From: Oscillospiraceae bacterium
GTDB lineage: Bacteria; Bacillota; Clostridia; Oscillospirales; Ruminococcaceae
DNA length: 8,861 nucleotides
Assembly (NCBI GenBank): GCA_017424665.1
Contig: JAFOYK010000212.1
Location: 1-8,861, forward strand
Direction: 5' to 3'
Below the pieces are notes generated by a model, which was given only the letters and a program-made list of their open reading frames with translations, was not told the origin of the DNA and searched no databases. Positions 1-5,233 of the stretch are shown in pieces. Numbering within the stretch: the first letter of the stretch is position 1; each line of letters opens with the position of its first letter. The translations under genes and the position numbers were made by a program.

Positions 1-119
1 AATGCCTCGTAGAAAGCAAGATTTGGCTTGTATGATACGCAGTAGGGTGCAGTAGCGTCAATAATTGCCTTGTTGAAGGCGAATATAGGATCTTCTTCTT
101 TCAGCAGATGTTGTGGTAT
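1..119 (-). CDS. pyrF: Partial orotidine 5'-phosphate decarboxylase (PyrF), internal fragment, Bacteroidota-like
   Basis: PyrF decarboxylates OMP to UMP in the last step of pyrimidine synthesis. On the minus strand an open frame with no stop reads (high to low coordinate) [13 protein letters not shown], then [14 protein letters not shown], then [12 protein letters not shown], and runs off the left edge. From memory, this matches the N-terminal third of the long (group 2) bacterial enzymes, especially Bacteroides-type ones, where it follows a VGLDTDIKK-like segment. The KPNLAFYE stretch carries the conserved substrate-contacting lysine; the catalytic DxKxxD region would lie beyond the window. 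The upstream residues and the start codon are missing: past about position 119 the frame turns into unrelated residues (GIFF) and enters the opposite-strand clostridial gene. The fragment is therefore cut at both ends, on the left by the window and on the right by a junction. No start is claimed. Confidence 0.82.
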   Translation of the reverse strand, partial: MPQHLLKEEDPIFAFNKAIIDATAPYCVSYKPNLAFYEA

Positions 120-120
120 G
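108..120. other. Probable chimeric junction between two genomes
   Basis: To the left, the minus strand continues a Bacteroidota-like PyrF frame. To the right, the plus strand continues a clostridial desulfoferrodoxin-like frame. The 12-13 shared bases fit both families: ATACCACAACAT (minus strand) gives IPQH, expected before LLKEEDP in PyrF; the same bases on the plus strand give MLWY, which joins smoothly to EKNSF. Two unrelated genes truncated at the same point, with a short sequence acceptable to both, is the usual signature of a false join in a metagenome assembly or library. A real rearrangement is possible but less likely. Confidence 0.7.
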
Positions 121-350
121 AAAAAAATTCCTTCACGGTCGAAAGACCCGAAAACGATATTTTCATCCGCTTTGACCACCCCATGACGAAGGAACATTAC
201 ATCTCCTTTGCCGCAATCATCACCTTTGACGGAATGATGATCAAAAAGCTTTATCCGGAACAGGAACCGGAAGTTCGCTTTCCGTTTTTCGGCAAAGGAA
301 AAATCTTTTATTTCTGCAACCGCGACGGGCTTTTCGAGCTTGATCCATGA
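108..350 (+). pseudogene. C-terminal remnant of a regulator with a desulfoferrodoxin-like domain, 5' truncated
   Basis: Only about 80 residues of this gene are present. The segment [11 protein letters not shown] (24-34), followed by KLYP and then YFCNRDGLF (68-76), matches the C-terminal desulfoferrodoxin/superoxide-reductase-like domain found behind an XRE-type helix-turn-helix in many Clostridia proteins. In true superoxide reductases, the HPxxxxEH histidines and the CNxH cysteine and histidine bind iron. Here H24, H30 and C70 are kept, but the last histidine is Asp73. The frame is open back to a stop at 33-35, yet the codons before 108 belong to the antisense pyrF fragment and give no domain-like sequence. 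The ATG at 108 has no Shine-Dalgarno site and is probably an internal Met or Leu-region codon. The helix-turn-helix half is absent, presumably lost at the chimeric junction. It is called broken only in this assembly; the gene may be intact in the real genome. Function beyond 'probable regulator' is inference. Confidence 0.62.
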
Positions 351-395
351 GCTTTTTGCCCATTTTTCCTTTCTCCGTTTTTGTAAAAAACGCCT

Positions 396-425
396 ATGAC
401 ATTTAAATTTTAAAAATGTTATACT
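396..425 (+). promoter_or_regulatory. Extended -10 promoter of the carD-like gene
   Basis: ATGACA (396-401) lies 18 bases before TATACT (420-425), which is preceded by TG at 417-418, giving an extended -10 (TGTTATACT). Transcription would start near 432. This rules out the in-frame TTG at 430 as the start codon and supports the ATG at 481, leaving a leader of about 50 bases. Bases 351-395 hold only a weak AT-rich inverted repeat (376-392). Confidence 0.7.
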
Positions 426-480
426 ATGCTTGAAGAAATATTATTTCATTTTACCGAAGCGGAGAAAAGGAAGTTTTCTG

Positions 481-978
481 ATGTTTGAAAAAGGACATGT
501 TTTTGTTTACGGAGAAACCGGAGTTTGCCGTGTTGAAGATATAAAAATCTGCGATTACGGCGCCGGAAAGAAAGAATATTACATTCTTCAGCCGGTTTTC
601 GACCTTCGTTCAAGCCTTTCGGTTCCCGTTGACAGTCCCGTTTTTTCTTCAAGGGCAAGAGAAATTCTTTCAAAAGAGGAAGTTCTTGAGATAATCGATT
701 CCCTTCCGGATTCAGATTCGGAATGGATACGCGACGAAAAAGAACGGCTTGAAGCTTTTAAAAATCTTCTTGAAAGCGGAACTTGCAAAAACATTGCCGT
801 TCTTGTTCGAAGCCTTTATCTTCATAAGAAAGAGCTTGCGTCAAAAGGCAAAAAGCTTCGGAGTTCCGACGAAACAACAATGCAACGCGCCGAAAAACTT
901 CTTTTCGGAGAATTCGCCTGGGTACTCGGAATAAACCCGAACGAAGTTGCCGATTTTATAAAAAGCAGAATAAATTAA
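481..978 (+). CDS. CarD-family transcriptional regulator
   Basis: This 165-residue protein has the CarD/CdnL architecture. An N-terminal Tudor-like RNA-polymerase-interacting domain (about 1-60) opens with MFEKGHVFVYGETGVCRV, the usual 'F..GD.VVY...GVg.V' pattern. A helical C-terminal domain (about 65-160) carries Trp82, matching the tryptophan that wedges into the promoter minor groove in characterised CarD proteins, and the SDETTMQRAEKLLFGEFA block that resembles the family's 'ls..E......A...L..E.a' helix. CarD proteins bind the RNAP beta subunit and stabilise open complexes rather than reading a specific operator. The ATG at 481 was chosen because AGGAAG (468-473) sits 7 bases upstream; the in-frame TTG at 430 overlaps the promoter. 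The gene is monocistronic, bounded by its own promoter and a strong terminator. Clostridia often carry several divergent CarD-like paralogs, so no specific symbol is given. Confidence 0.85.
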   Translation: MFEKGHVFVYGETGVCRVEDIKICDYGAGKKEYYILQPVFDLRSSLSVPVDSPVFSSRAREILSKEEVLEIIDSLPDSDSEWIRDEKERLEAFKNLLESGTCKNIAVLVRSLYLHKKELASKGKKLRSSDETTMQRAEKLLFGEFAWVLGINPNEVADFIKSRIN

Positions 979-984
979 AATAAC

Positions 985-1017
985 AAAAGCGGCGGCCTAA
1001 AGGCTGCCGCTTTTATT
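985..1017 (+). terminator. Intrinsic terminator after the carD-like gene
   Basis: A 13-bp stem pairs 985-997 (AAAAGCGGCGGCC) with 1002-1014 (GGCTGCCGCTTTT), with one G-U pair and a TAAA loop, starting 7 bases after the stop codon. The mgtE promoter begins directly after it, so the two genes are insulated. The TAAA loop recurs in the three terminators further right. Confidence 0.9.
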
Positions 1018-1044
1018 GACATCGGAGAGATTTAGGAATATTAT
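1016..1044 (+). promoter_or_regulatory. Promoter of mgtE
   Basis: A perfect -35 TTGACA (1016-1021) is followed after 17 bases by TATTAT (1039-1044), giving a start near 1051. The leader is only about 30 bases, too short for a magnesium-sensing M-box riboswitch, so control by such an element is not supported here. Confidence 0.8.
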
Positions 1045-1080
1045 TATATTAGGTTAATTTCGGCAAAAGGAGGTTTCGTT

Positions 1081-2481
1081 ATGGCTGATGTTGAAGAAAG
1101 ATTCGAAGAAGTTTATGACGAACTTAGAGACGAACTTGAGGAACTTTGCCACGAAAAAAGGTACAACGACCTTAGAAAACGTCTTGTTGATATGAACCCC
1201 GCGGATATCGCCTGGCTTTTGGACGATATGCCGGAGGACCATCTTCCCATTATTTTCCGCCTTCTTTCAAAAGAAGTTGCGGCGGACGTTTTCATCAATC
1301 TTGAAAGCGATTCCCAGGAGATGCTCATCAAAGGTTTTTCCAACGCCGAACTTGAGGCCATTCTTGATGAAATGTTCCTTGACGATACCATCGACGTTAT
1401 CGAAGAGATGCCCGCGAACGTTGTTAAAAGAATTCTTAAATACTCTGACCCAGAAACGAGAAGTGAAATCAACAAGATCCTTCAGTATCCGGAGGATTCC
1501 GCCGGTTCCCTTATGACAACGGAGTTTATCCGCCTTCGCCGCGGAACCACCGTTGCCGGCGCTTTCGACGTTATCCGTAAAAAAGGCGACGATTCCGAAA
1601 CCATCAACGTTTCCTACGTTACCGACGAAGAACGCCATCTTATCGGTTACGTAACCATTCGTACCCTTGTTCTTGAAAAAGACCCTTATACACTTATCGG
1701 CGACATTATGGAACCGAACGTAATTTCCGCCATGACCACCGACGACAAAGAATCGGTCGTTCAGCGTATGAGTAAATATGACTTCGACACCATGCCCGTT
1801 GTTGATGCCGAAAACCGCCTTGTGGGAATCATCACCTTCGACGACGCTATCGATGTTATCGAAGAAGAGGCCACCGAAGATATCGAAAAGATGGCGGCAA
1901 TCACCCCGAGCGACCGCCCCTATCTCCGTACCGGAATTTTTGATATCTGGAAATCCAGAATTCCGTGGCTGATGATACTCATGCTTTCTTCCACCTTCAC
2001 CGGAATGATCATCAGCAGTTTCGAGGATGCCCTTGCGGCCTGTGTCGTGCTCACGGCGTTTATCCCGATGCTCATGGGCACCGGCGGTAACTGCAGCAAC
2101 CAGACTTCCGCAACCGTTATCCGCGGCCTTTCCCTTCAGGAAATCGAATTCCGTGACGTTTTCAAAGTTATGTGGAAAGAAGCAAGGGTCGGCCTTCTTG
2201 CCGGCGCTGCTCTTGCAGCGGTAAGCTTTGTTAAAGTTCTTCTTTTCGATGGAATGCTTCTCGGAAATCCGGAAATTACCCCGATGGTTTCCGCGGTAAT
2301 TTCCCTTACCCTTGTTCTCACCGTTTTCTGTTCAAAAATAGTCGGCGCTTTCATGCCGCTTTTCGCGAAAAAAGTCGGCGCGGACCCGGCGGTTATGGCT
2401 TCGCCTTTTATCACCACTGTTGTCGATGCTCTTTCTCTTGTTATCTATTTCGGTTTTGCGACAATGCTTCTCGGAATATAA
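1081..2481 (+). CDS. mgtE: Magnesium channel/transporter MgtE
   Basis: MgtE is a dimeric inner-membrane Mg2+ channel gated by cytosolic Mg2+. This 466-residue protein is full length and has all parts in order: the acidic helical MgtE N domain (about 20-130), two CBS domains (about 138-200 and 203-262; the second has the MPVVDAENRLVGIITFDDA signature at 238-256), the connecting plug helix (about 265-290, ATEDIEKMAAITPSDRPY), and a five-helix membrane domain (about 292-466). The pore region keeps the family's GTGGN motif (333-337), here GGNCSNQTS rather than the commoner GGNAGSQ(A/S)S. PFITTVVDALSL places Asp449 at the position of the selectivity aspartate (Asp432 in Thermus MgtE). The start is fixed by AAAAGGAGG (1065-1073), 7 bases upstream of the ATG. 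The gene stands alone behind its own promoter. No terminator lies immediately downstream; the hairpin at 2557-2591 could serve. Confidence 0.97.
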   Translation: MADVEERFEEVYDELRDELEELCHEKRYNDLRKRLVDMNPADIAWLLDDMPEDHLPIIFRLLSKEVAADVFINLESDSQEMLIKGFSNAELEAILDEMFLDDTIDVIEEMPANVVKRILKYSDPETRSEINKILQYPEDSAGSLMTTEFIRLRRGTTVAGAFDVIRKKGDDSETINVSYVTDEERHLIGYVTIRTLVLEKDPYTLIGDIMEPNVISAMTTDDKESVVQRMSKYDFDTMPVVDAENRLVGIITFDDAIDVIEEEATEDIEKMAAITPSDRPYLRTGIFDIWKSRIPWLMILMLSSTFTGMIISSFEDALAACVVLTAFIPMLMGTGGNCSNQTSATVIRGLSLQEIEFRDVFKVMWKEARVGLLAGAALAAVSFVKVLLFDGMLLGNPEITPMVSAVISLTLVLTVFCSKIVGAFMPLFAKKVGADPAVMASPFITTVVDALSLVIYFGFATMLLGI

Positions 2482-2503
2482 TTTATAAAGGCGCAATTTC
2501 CGC

Positions 2504-2532
2504 TTGACAATGCGGTTTTTCGCGTTTATAAT
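2504..2532 (+). promoter_or_regulatory. Consensus sigma-70 promoter of the ygjV-like pair
   Basis: TTGACA (2504-2509) and TATAAT (2527-2532) are both perfect consensus hexamers at the optimal 17-base spacing. This is the strongest promoter in the window. Transcription should start near 2539, just upstream of a terminator-like hairpin, leaving a leader of about 77 bases before the TTG start at 2616. Confidence 0.88.
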
Positions 2533-2556
2533 ATTTAATGCTGTTTACAGAATTTT

Positions 2557-2591
2557 AAACTGTCCGGCCAAGAAAACCGGGCAGTTTTTTT
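2557..2591 (+). terminator. Leader terminator/attenuator hairpin before the ygjV-like pair
   Basis: AAACTGTCCGG (2557-2567) pairs with CCGGGCAGTTT (2577-2587), with one U-G pair and a 9-base loop, followed by a run of U (2585-2591). It lies about 18 bases after the predicted start of the strong promoter, so it would truncate most new transcripts to roughly 50 bases unless bypassed. A competing weak hairpin GTTTA/TAAAC (2543-2547 with 2556-2560) would take up part of the 5' arm. The element could instead simply end mgtE transcripts that read through the intergenic gap. No known riboswitch class was recognised. Confidence 0.68.
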
Positions 2592-2615
2592 ATAATTTAT
2601 AACGGAGGTATTAAT

Positions 2616-3137
2616 TTGGATAACAACATCGTAATTATCATCGCGAACATTATTTCCATAATTTCCTGCACCATGATGGTGCTCATCGGCCTTATCAAAA
2701 ACAAAAACAAAATTCTTCTTTCCCAATGCGTTCAGTTCACCCTTATGGGCGTTTCCCACTATCTTCTCGGCGGAATGGGCGGCGTTGTCGCAACCGTTGT
2801 TAGCATTCTTCGAAACCTTGTTTTCTTTAAATTCAAAGTTTCCGTTCCGCTTAAAATTTTCTTCGTTTTCCTTTCCGTTGTTCTTTCCCTCGGAACCGTT
2901 TCCCTTAACCCCGTAACCTGGCTTCCGATCCTTGCAACTTCCCTTTTCACCTGGGTAATCGACAGCGAAGACATTATCAAATTCAAAAACGTAATGATCC
3001 TTACCGTTTGCATGTGGTTCGTTTATGACGCTTATCACCTCAACTTTGTTTCCGCAGCATTCGATGCTTTCACCGTTGTTTCCACCGGTTACAGCGTCTG
3101 GTCCATTAAAAAAGAAAGAAAAGCGGGAGAAAACTAA
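2616..3137 (+). CDS. YgjV-family inner-membrane protein, copy 1
   Basis: This 173-residue protein is almost entirely hydrophobic, with about six or seven predicted membrane segments and a basic C-terminal tail (KKERKAGEN). The pattern 'Q..QF...G.SHYLLGG.GG..A...SI.RN' (about 37-70) and the later TW(V/L)xDxEDI and MWFVYDAYH stretches resemble the YgjV (Imp-YgjV) family of bacterial inner-membrane proteins, whose role is unknown. The TTG at 2616 was chosen because GGAGG (2604-2608) lies 7 bases before it and the next codons give DNNIV, a normal short lead into the first helix. Its stop codon directly abuts the ATG of a second gene of the same length and family, so the two are co-transcribed and may form a heteromer; that last point is inference. 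Confidence 0.78.
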   Translation: MDNNIVIIIANIISIISCTMMVLIGLIKNKNKILLSQCVQFTLMGVSHYLLGGMGGVVATVVSILRNLVFFKFKVSVPLKIFFVFLSVVLSLGTVSLNPVTWLPILATSLFTWVIDSEDIIKFKNVMILTVCMWFVYDAYHLNFVSAAFDAFTVVSTGYSVWSIKKERKAGEN

Positions 3138-3659
3138 ATGAACATTCTTCTCGGTAATATAGTTTCTCTCATCGGCTGCACAGTTATGGTGCTCATCGGT
3201 TTTATCAAAAACAAAGACCGGTACATCGTTATGCAGACCCTTCAGTTCGGGCTCAACGCCCTTTCCCATTTTCTTTTGGGAGGTTACGGCGGCACCGTCG
3301 CCTCTTTGGTAAGCGTTGTCCGCAACGTTATCATTTCCAAATGGAAATGTACCACCGGAATTAAAATCGCACTTATCGCCCTTCAGGCGGTTTTCACGAT
3401 ATCCACCATAACCGCAAACCCCATCACATGGATACCCATTATTGCCGCAGGCATGTTCACCTGGTATATCGACACCAAGGACGTTATGTGGTTCAAATGG
3501 GTAATAATAATCACCCTTGTTATGTGGGCGGTTTACGACATTTACCACCACAATTACGTTTCCGTCTGGTTTAGCGCTTTCACCTGCATCACCAACGGAA
3601 TCAGCATGGTTAAAATCCATAAAGAACGAAAAGAAGCAAAAGAAAAGCTCTCCGCTTAA
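3138..3659 (+). CDS. YgjV-family inner-membrane protein, copy 2
   Basis: This is a 173-residue paralog of the preceding protein. The two align end to end without large gaps: NIISIISCTMMVLIG versus NIVSLIGCTVMVLIG, SHYLLGGMGGVVA versus SHFLLGGYGGTVA, and MWFVYDAYHLNFVS versus MWAVYDIYHHNYVS. It has the same helix pattern and basic tail (HKERKEAKEKLSA). The ATG directly follows the TAA of copy 1 with no gap. GGGAG at the end of copy 1 (about 3124-3128) gives a ribosome site, and the abutment suggests translational coupling. The stop codon lies in the loop of the downstream terminator. The function of the YgjV family is unknown; a small-molecule transport role would be speculation. Confidence 0.78.
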   Translation: MNILLGNIVSLIGCTVMVLIGFIKNKDRYIVMQTLQFGLNALSHFLLGGYGGTVASLVSVVRNVIISKWKCTTGIKIALIALQAVFTISTITANPITWIPIIAAGMFTWYIDTKDVMWFKWVIIITLVMWAVYDIYHHNYVSVWFSAFTCITNGISMVKIHKERKEAKEKLSA

Positions 3660-3675
3660 AGCGGGGAGCTTTTTT
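3643..3675 (+). terminator. Terminator T1, first copy of the GCTCCCCGC-TAAA-GCGGGGAGC type
   Basis: AAAAGCTCTCCGC (3643-3655) pairs with GCGGGGAGCTTTT (3661-3673) around a TTAAA loop, followed by more T. One position is a U-G pair (T3651), whereas copies T2 and T3 have C there. The ygjV copy 2 stop codon (3657-3659) is inside the loop, so the 5' arm also encodes the last residues of the protein. Confidence 0.9.
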
Positions 3676-3724
3676 AATGTATTAAAAAATTTTCCTTTTA
3701 TGTGCAGCAAAAAACCGCAAAATA

Positions 3725-3733
3725 TGTTACTAT
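3725..3733 (+). promoter_or_regulatory. Possible extended -10 promoter of lipoprotein genes A-B
   Basis: TG (3725-3726) one base before TACTAT (3728-3733) forms an extended -10 like that of the carD gene, and AT-rich DNA continues as TATAAAT. No convincing -35 is seen at 17 bases, so this is only a candidate. Bases 3676-3761 otherwise hold nothing recognisable. Confidence 0.4.
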
Positions 3734-3774
3734 ATAAATGCAGATGATTTTTTCAAAAAACGGGGGTGTTTTCT

Positions 3775-4698
3775 TTGAAAAAACTTGTTTTTATTTTTGC
3801 GATTCTGGCGGCGGTTCTTTCCGGCTGTATCGCAGAAGAACCTGAAAATGCGGTTTGGGAAAGAAACCCCACCGAACATTGGATCAACGGCAAAAACGGC
3901 GAAAAACTGAATGTCGGCGAACACGAACTTGATGAAGAAAGTTTTTGTGAAATCTGCGGCTGCGAAATTTTCGATCATGGCAACGGTGTTATAACCGTTT
4001 CCAACTATGACGAAAAAGGAAACCCCGTCAGAGTCACAAATTTTGCCTTCGGCGGAAACTCTTTCGATGATTACATAAGCGAATATAAATACGATGAAAA
4101 CGGCGAGGTTTTATACAGCGAAACTTTTGAAAACGGCCGCCTTTGCGAAACTTTTGAAAAAACCGGCGAAACGGTTCAAAAAGATTATTATTACATCGAC
4201 GGTTCCCACCATCTTTCCATAAGCTATCCCGGATATCTCGGCGACACCATCATAAGCCAATGGTACGCCTATGACCCGGAAGGAAATATAGAATACGAAG
4301 AATATGTGGAAAGCCTTTTGGACAAAAACGGCGAAGTCTATCTTAACAGAACCACCTATATCCATTACCCAACCGAAACAAAAGTTGTAAGCGAAGCAAA
4401 TGCGCTCGGCCACCCTCTTTCTGTTGAAAAATATGACCTTGACGGAAACCTTATTGACGATTACGATTACGCCTATGAATACGGCGAGGAAAACCTTATT
4501 GTTTACGAAAAAATTATGCGTCATGGCAATCTTTATAAAGAATATTTTTCAAAAGTTATAACCCAGGGCGAAGGGCTTGTCACACAGCTTTATAAAGAAG
4601 TAACCTATCACGAAACAGGGCATTACGTAATCGAATATGAAAACGGAGGCATAATATCCGAAACCCATTACGATTCCGAAGGAAACATCATTGAATAA
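3775..4698 (+). CDS. Lipoprotein A: HW/GEH/CxxC motif plus YwqK/MORN-like repeats
   Basis: This 307-residue exported lipoprotein has the signal peptide MKKLVFIFAILAAVLSGC with lipobox cysteine at 18. A short motif region follows: His35-Trp36, Gly-Glu-His50 and C58-x2-C61-x-C63, spaced like a small metal-binding knuckle. From about 75 to the end come irregular repeats of the form 'YD..GN(x)nYxetyeNG', resembling YwqK/MORN_2 or YD-type beta-strand repeats. The TTG at 3775 was chosen because GGGGGTG (3762-3768) sits 6 bases upstream; the GTG at 3766 overlaps that site. It lies 15 bases before gene B and is paralogous to the N-terminal ~335 residues of the convergent gene AB (for example EHW…NVGEH…CEIC versus EHW…NIGEH…CSVC). 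The protein is acidic, rich in Tyr, Glu and Asn, and likely lies on the outer face of the membrane. Function is not recognised. Confidence 0.82.
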   Translation: MKKLVFIFAILAAVLSGCIAEEPENAVWERNPTEHWINGKNGEKLNVGEHELDEESFCEICGCEIFDHGNGVITVSNYDEKGNPVRVTNFAFGGNSFDDYISEYKYDENGEVLYSETFENGRLCETFEKTGETVQKDYYYIDGSHHLSISYPGYLGDTIISQWYAYDPEGNIEYEEYVESLLDKNGEVYLNRTTYIHYPTETKVVSEANALGHPLSVEKYDLDGNLIDDYDYAYEYGEENLIVYEKIMRHGNLYKEYFSKVITQGEGLVTQLYKEVTYHETGHYVIEYENGGIISETHYDSEGNIIE

Positions 4699-4713
4699 AA
4701 AGGGGGGTTACCC

Positions 4714-5196
4714 GTGCTCAAAAAATATTTTTGCGTGCTCATTGTTTTTCTGGCGGTGCTCATGCTGCTTTCAGGATGTGTTTCAGTAAAATCCGCCGAA
4801 CTTGTTCCCGGAACGACCTATGTTTCCGCGGAAAGAATTTATACAAACCATTGGCACAATTCATGGTTTTCCGTAATTGACGGCGAATTTACGATTGAGG
4901 AAAAAGCCCTTCGGTGGGTATCCTCTTCCGGCAAAGAAAAAACTTTTCCGGTTGAAGAATGGAAGTGGGAAGAATTTCCCTTTTCCGAAGAAGAATGGTC
5001 CGCACTTTTTGATGACCGGGAAGATTATTTTGATCTTTCGCCTTACGAAAAAATTATGTTCCAACCAATAAATGATTTCAATTTCTTACTTCTCGCAAAC
5101 GGCGATTTGTGGTTTGTCTGTCTTTCCTTCATAAACACCGGAAACGATAATCAGCTTGTTCTATGGAGCATCGATAAGCTTGTTCCAACCGAATAA
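4714..5196 (+). CDS. Lipoprotein B: Trp-rich domain
   Basis: This 160-residue exported lipoprotein has a clear signal peptide ending in LLSGC, with the lipobox cysteine at 22. The mature part (about 36-160) has no family I recognise. It begins YVSAERIYTNHWHNSWF, carries an aromatic/acidic core WKWEEFPFSEEEW (83-95), and ends in LWFVCLSF and VLWSIDKLVP. The same landmarks occur in the C-terminal ~119 residues of the convergent gene AB (WYWEELPFSEEEW, ELWFIQLF, YVWSIDKL). The paired-Trp, 'how the value is displayed' type of pattern suggests a small beta-rich fold, but this is inference. The start is GTG 4714, with GGGGGG (4702-4707) 6 bases upstream and 15 bases between the stop of A and this start, so A and B form one transcript ended by T2. 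Confidence 0.82.
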   Translation: MLKKYFCVLIVFLAVLMLLSGCVSVKSAELVPGTTYVSAERIYTNHWHNSWFSVIDGEFTIEEKALRWVSSSGKEKTFPVEEWKWEEFPFSEEEWSALFDDREDYFDLSPYEKIMFQPINDFNFLLLANGDLWFVCLSFINTGNDNQLVLWSIDKLVPTE

Positions 5197-5229
5197 AAAA
5201 GCTCCCCGCCTAAAGCGGGGAGCTTTTTT
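5195..5229. terminator. Terminator T2, bidirectional, between convergent genes B and AB
   Basis: A perfect 15-bp stem pairs AAAAAAGCTCCCCGC (5195-5209) with GCGGGGAGCTTTTTT (5215-5229) around CTAAA. T and A runs on both sides let it end B on the plus strand and AB on the minus strand, which are only 37 bases apart. With its flanks (GAAT before, GTTT after) it is nearly identical to T3 over about 42 bases. Confidence 0.93.
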
Positions 5230-5233
5230 GTTT

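Noticed and set aside
376..392. Inverted repeat CGTTTTT-GTA-AAAAACG after the desulfoferrodoxin-like remnant, as a possible terminator
   Set aside because: The stem is almost all A-T, has a 3-base loop and lacks a following U run, so it is too weak to call. It may still be part of the intergenic region upstream of the carD promoter.
1045..1080. Magnesium riboswitch (M-box or ykoK type) before mgtE
   Set aside because: The predicted leader is about 30 bases, far too short for that element, and no conserved core is visible.
2535..3710. Long (about 390-codon) minus-strand open frame across the ygjV pair
   Set aside because: It is an antisense shadow produced by codon bias. Its product is rich in Asn, Gly, Lys and Cys with no membrane or domain pattern. 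The plus strand has two mutually paralogous genes with ribosome sites, a promoter and a terminator.
3775..5196. Toxin-immunity (RHS/YwqK) locus reading of A and B
   Set aside because: The YD/MORN-like repeats invite the comparison, but there is no RHS core, no toxin domain and no secretion gene nearby. Both proteins are lipoproteins, so no toxin or antitoxin role is supported.
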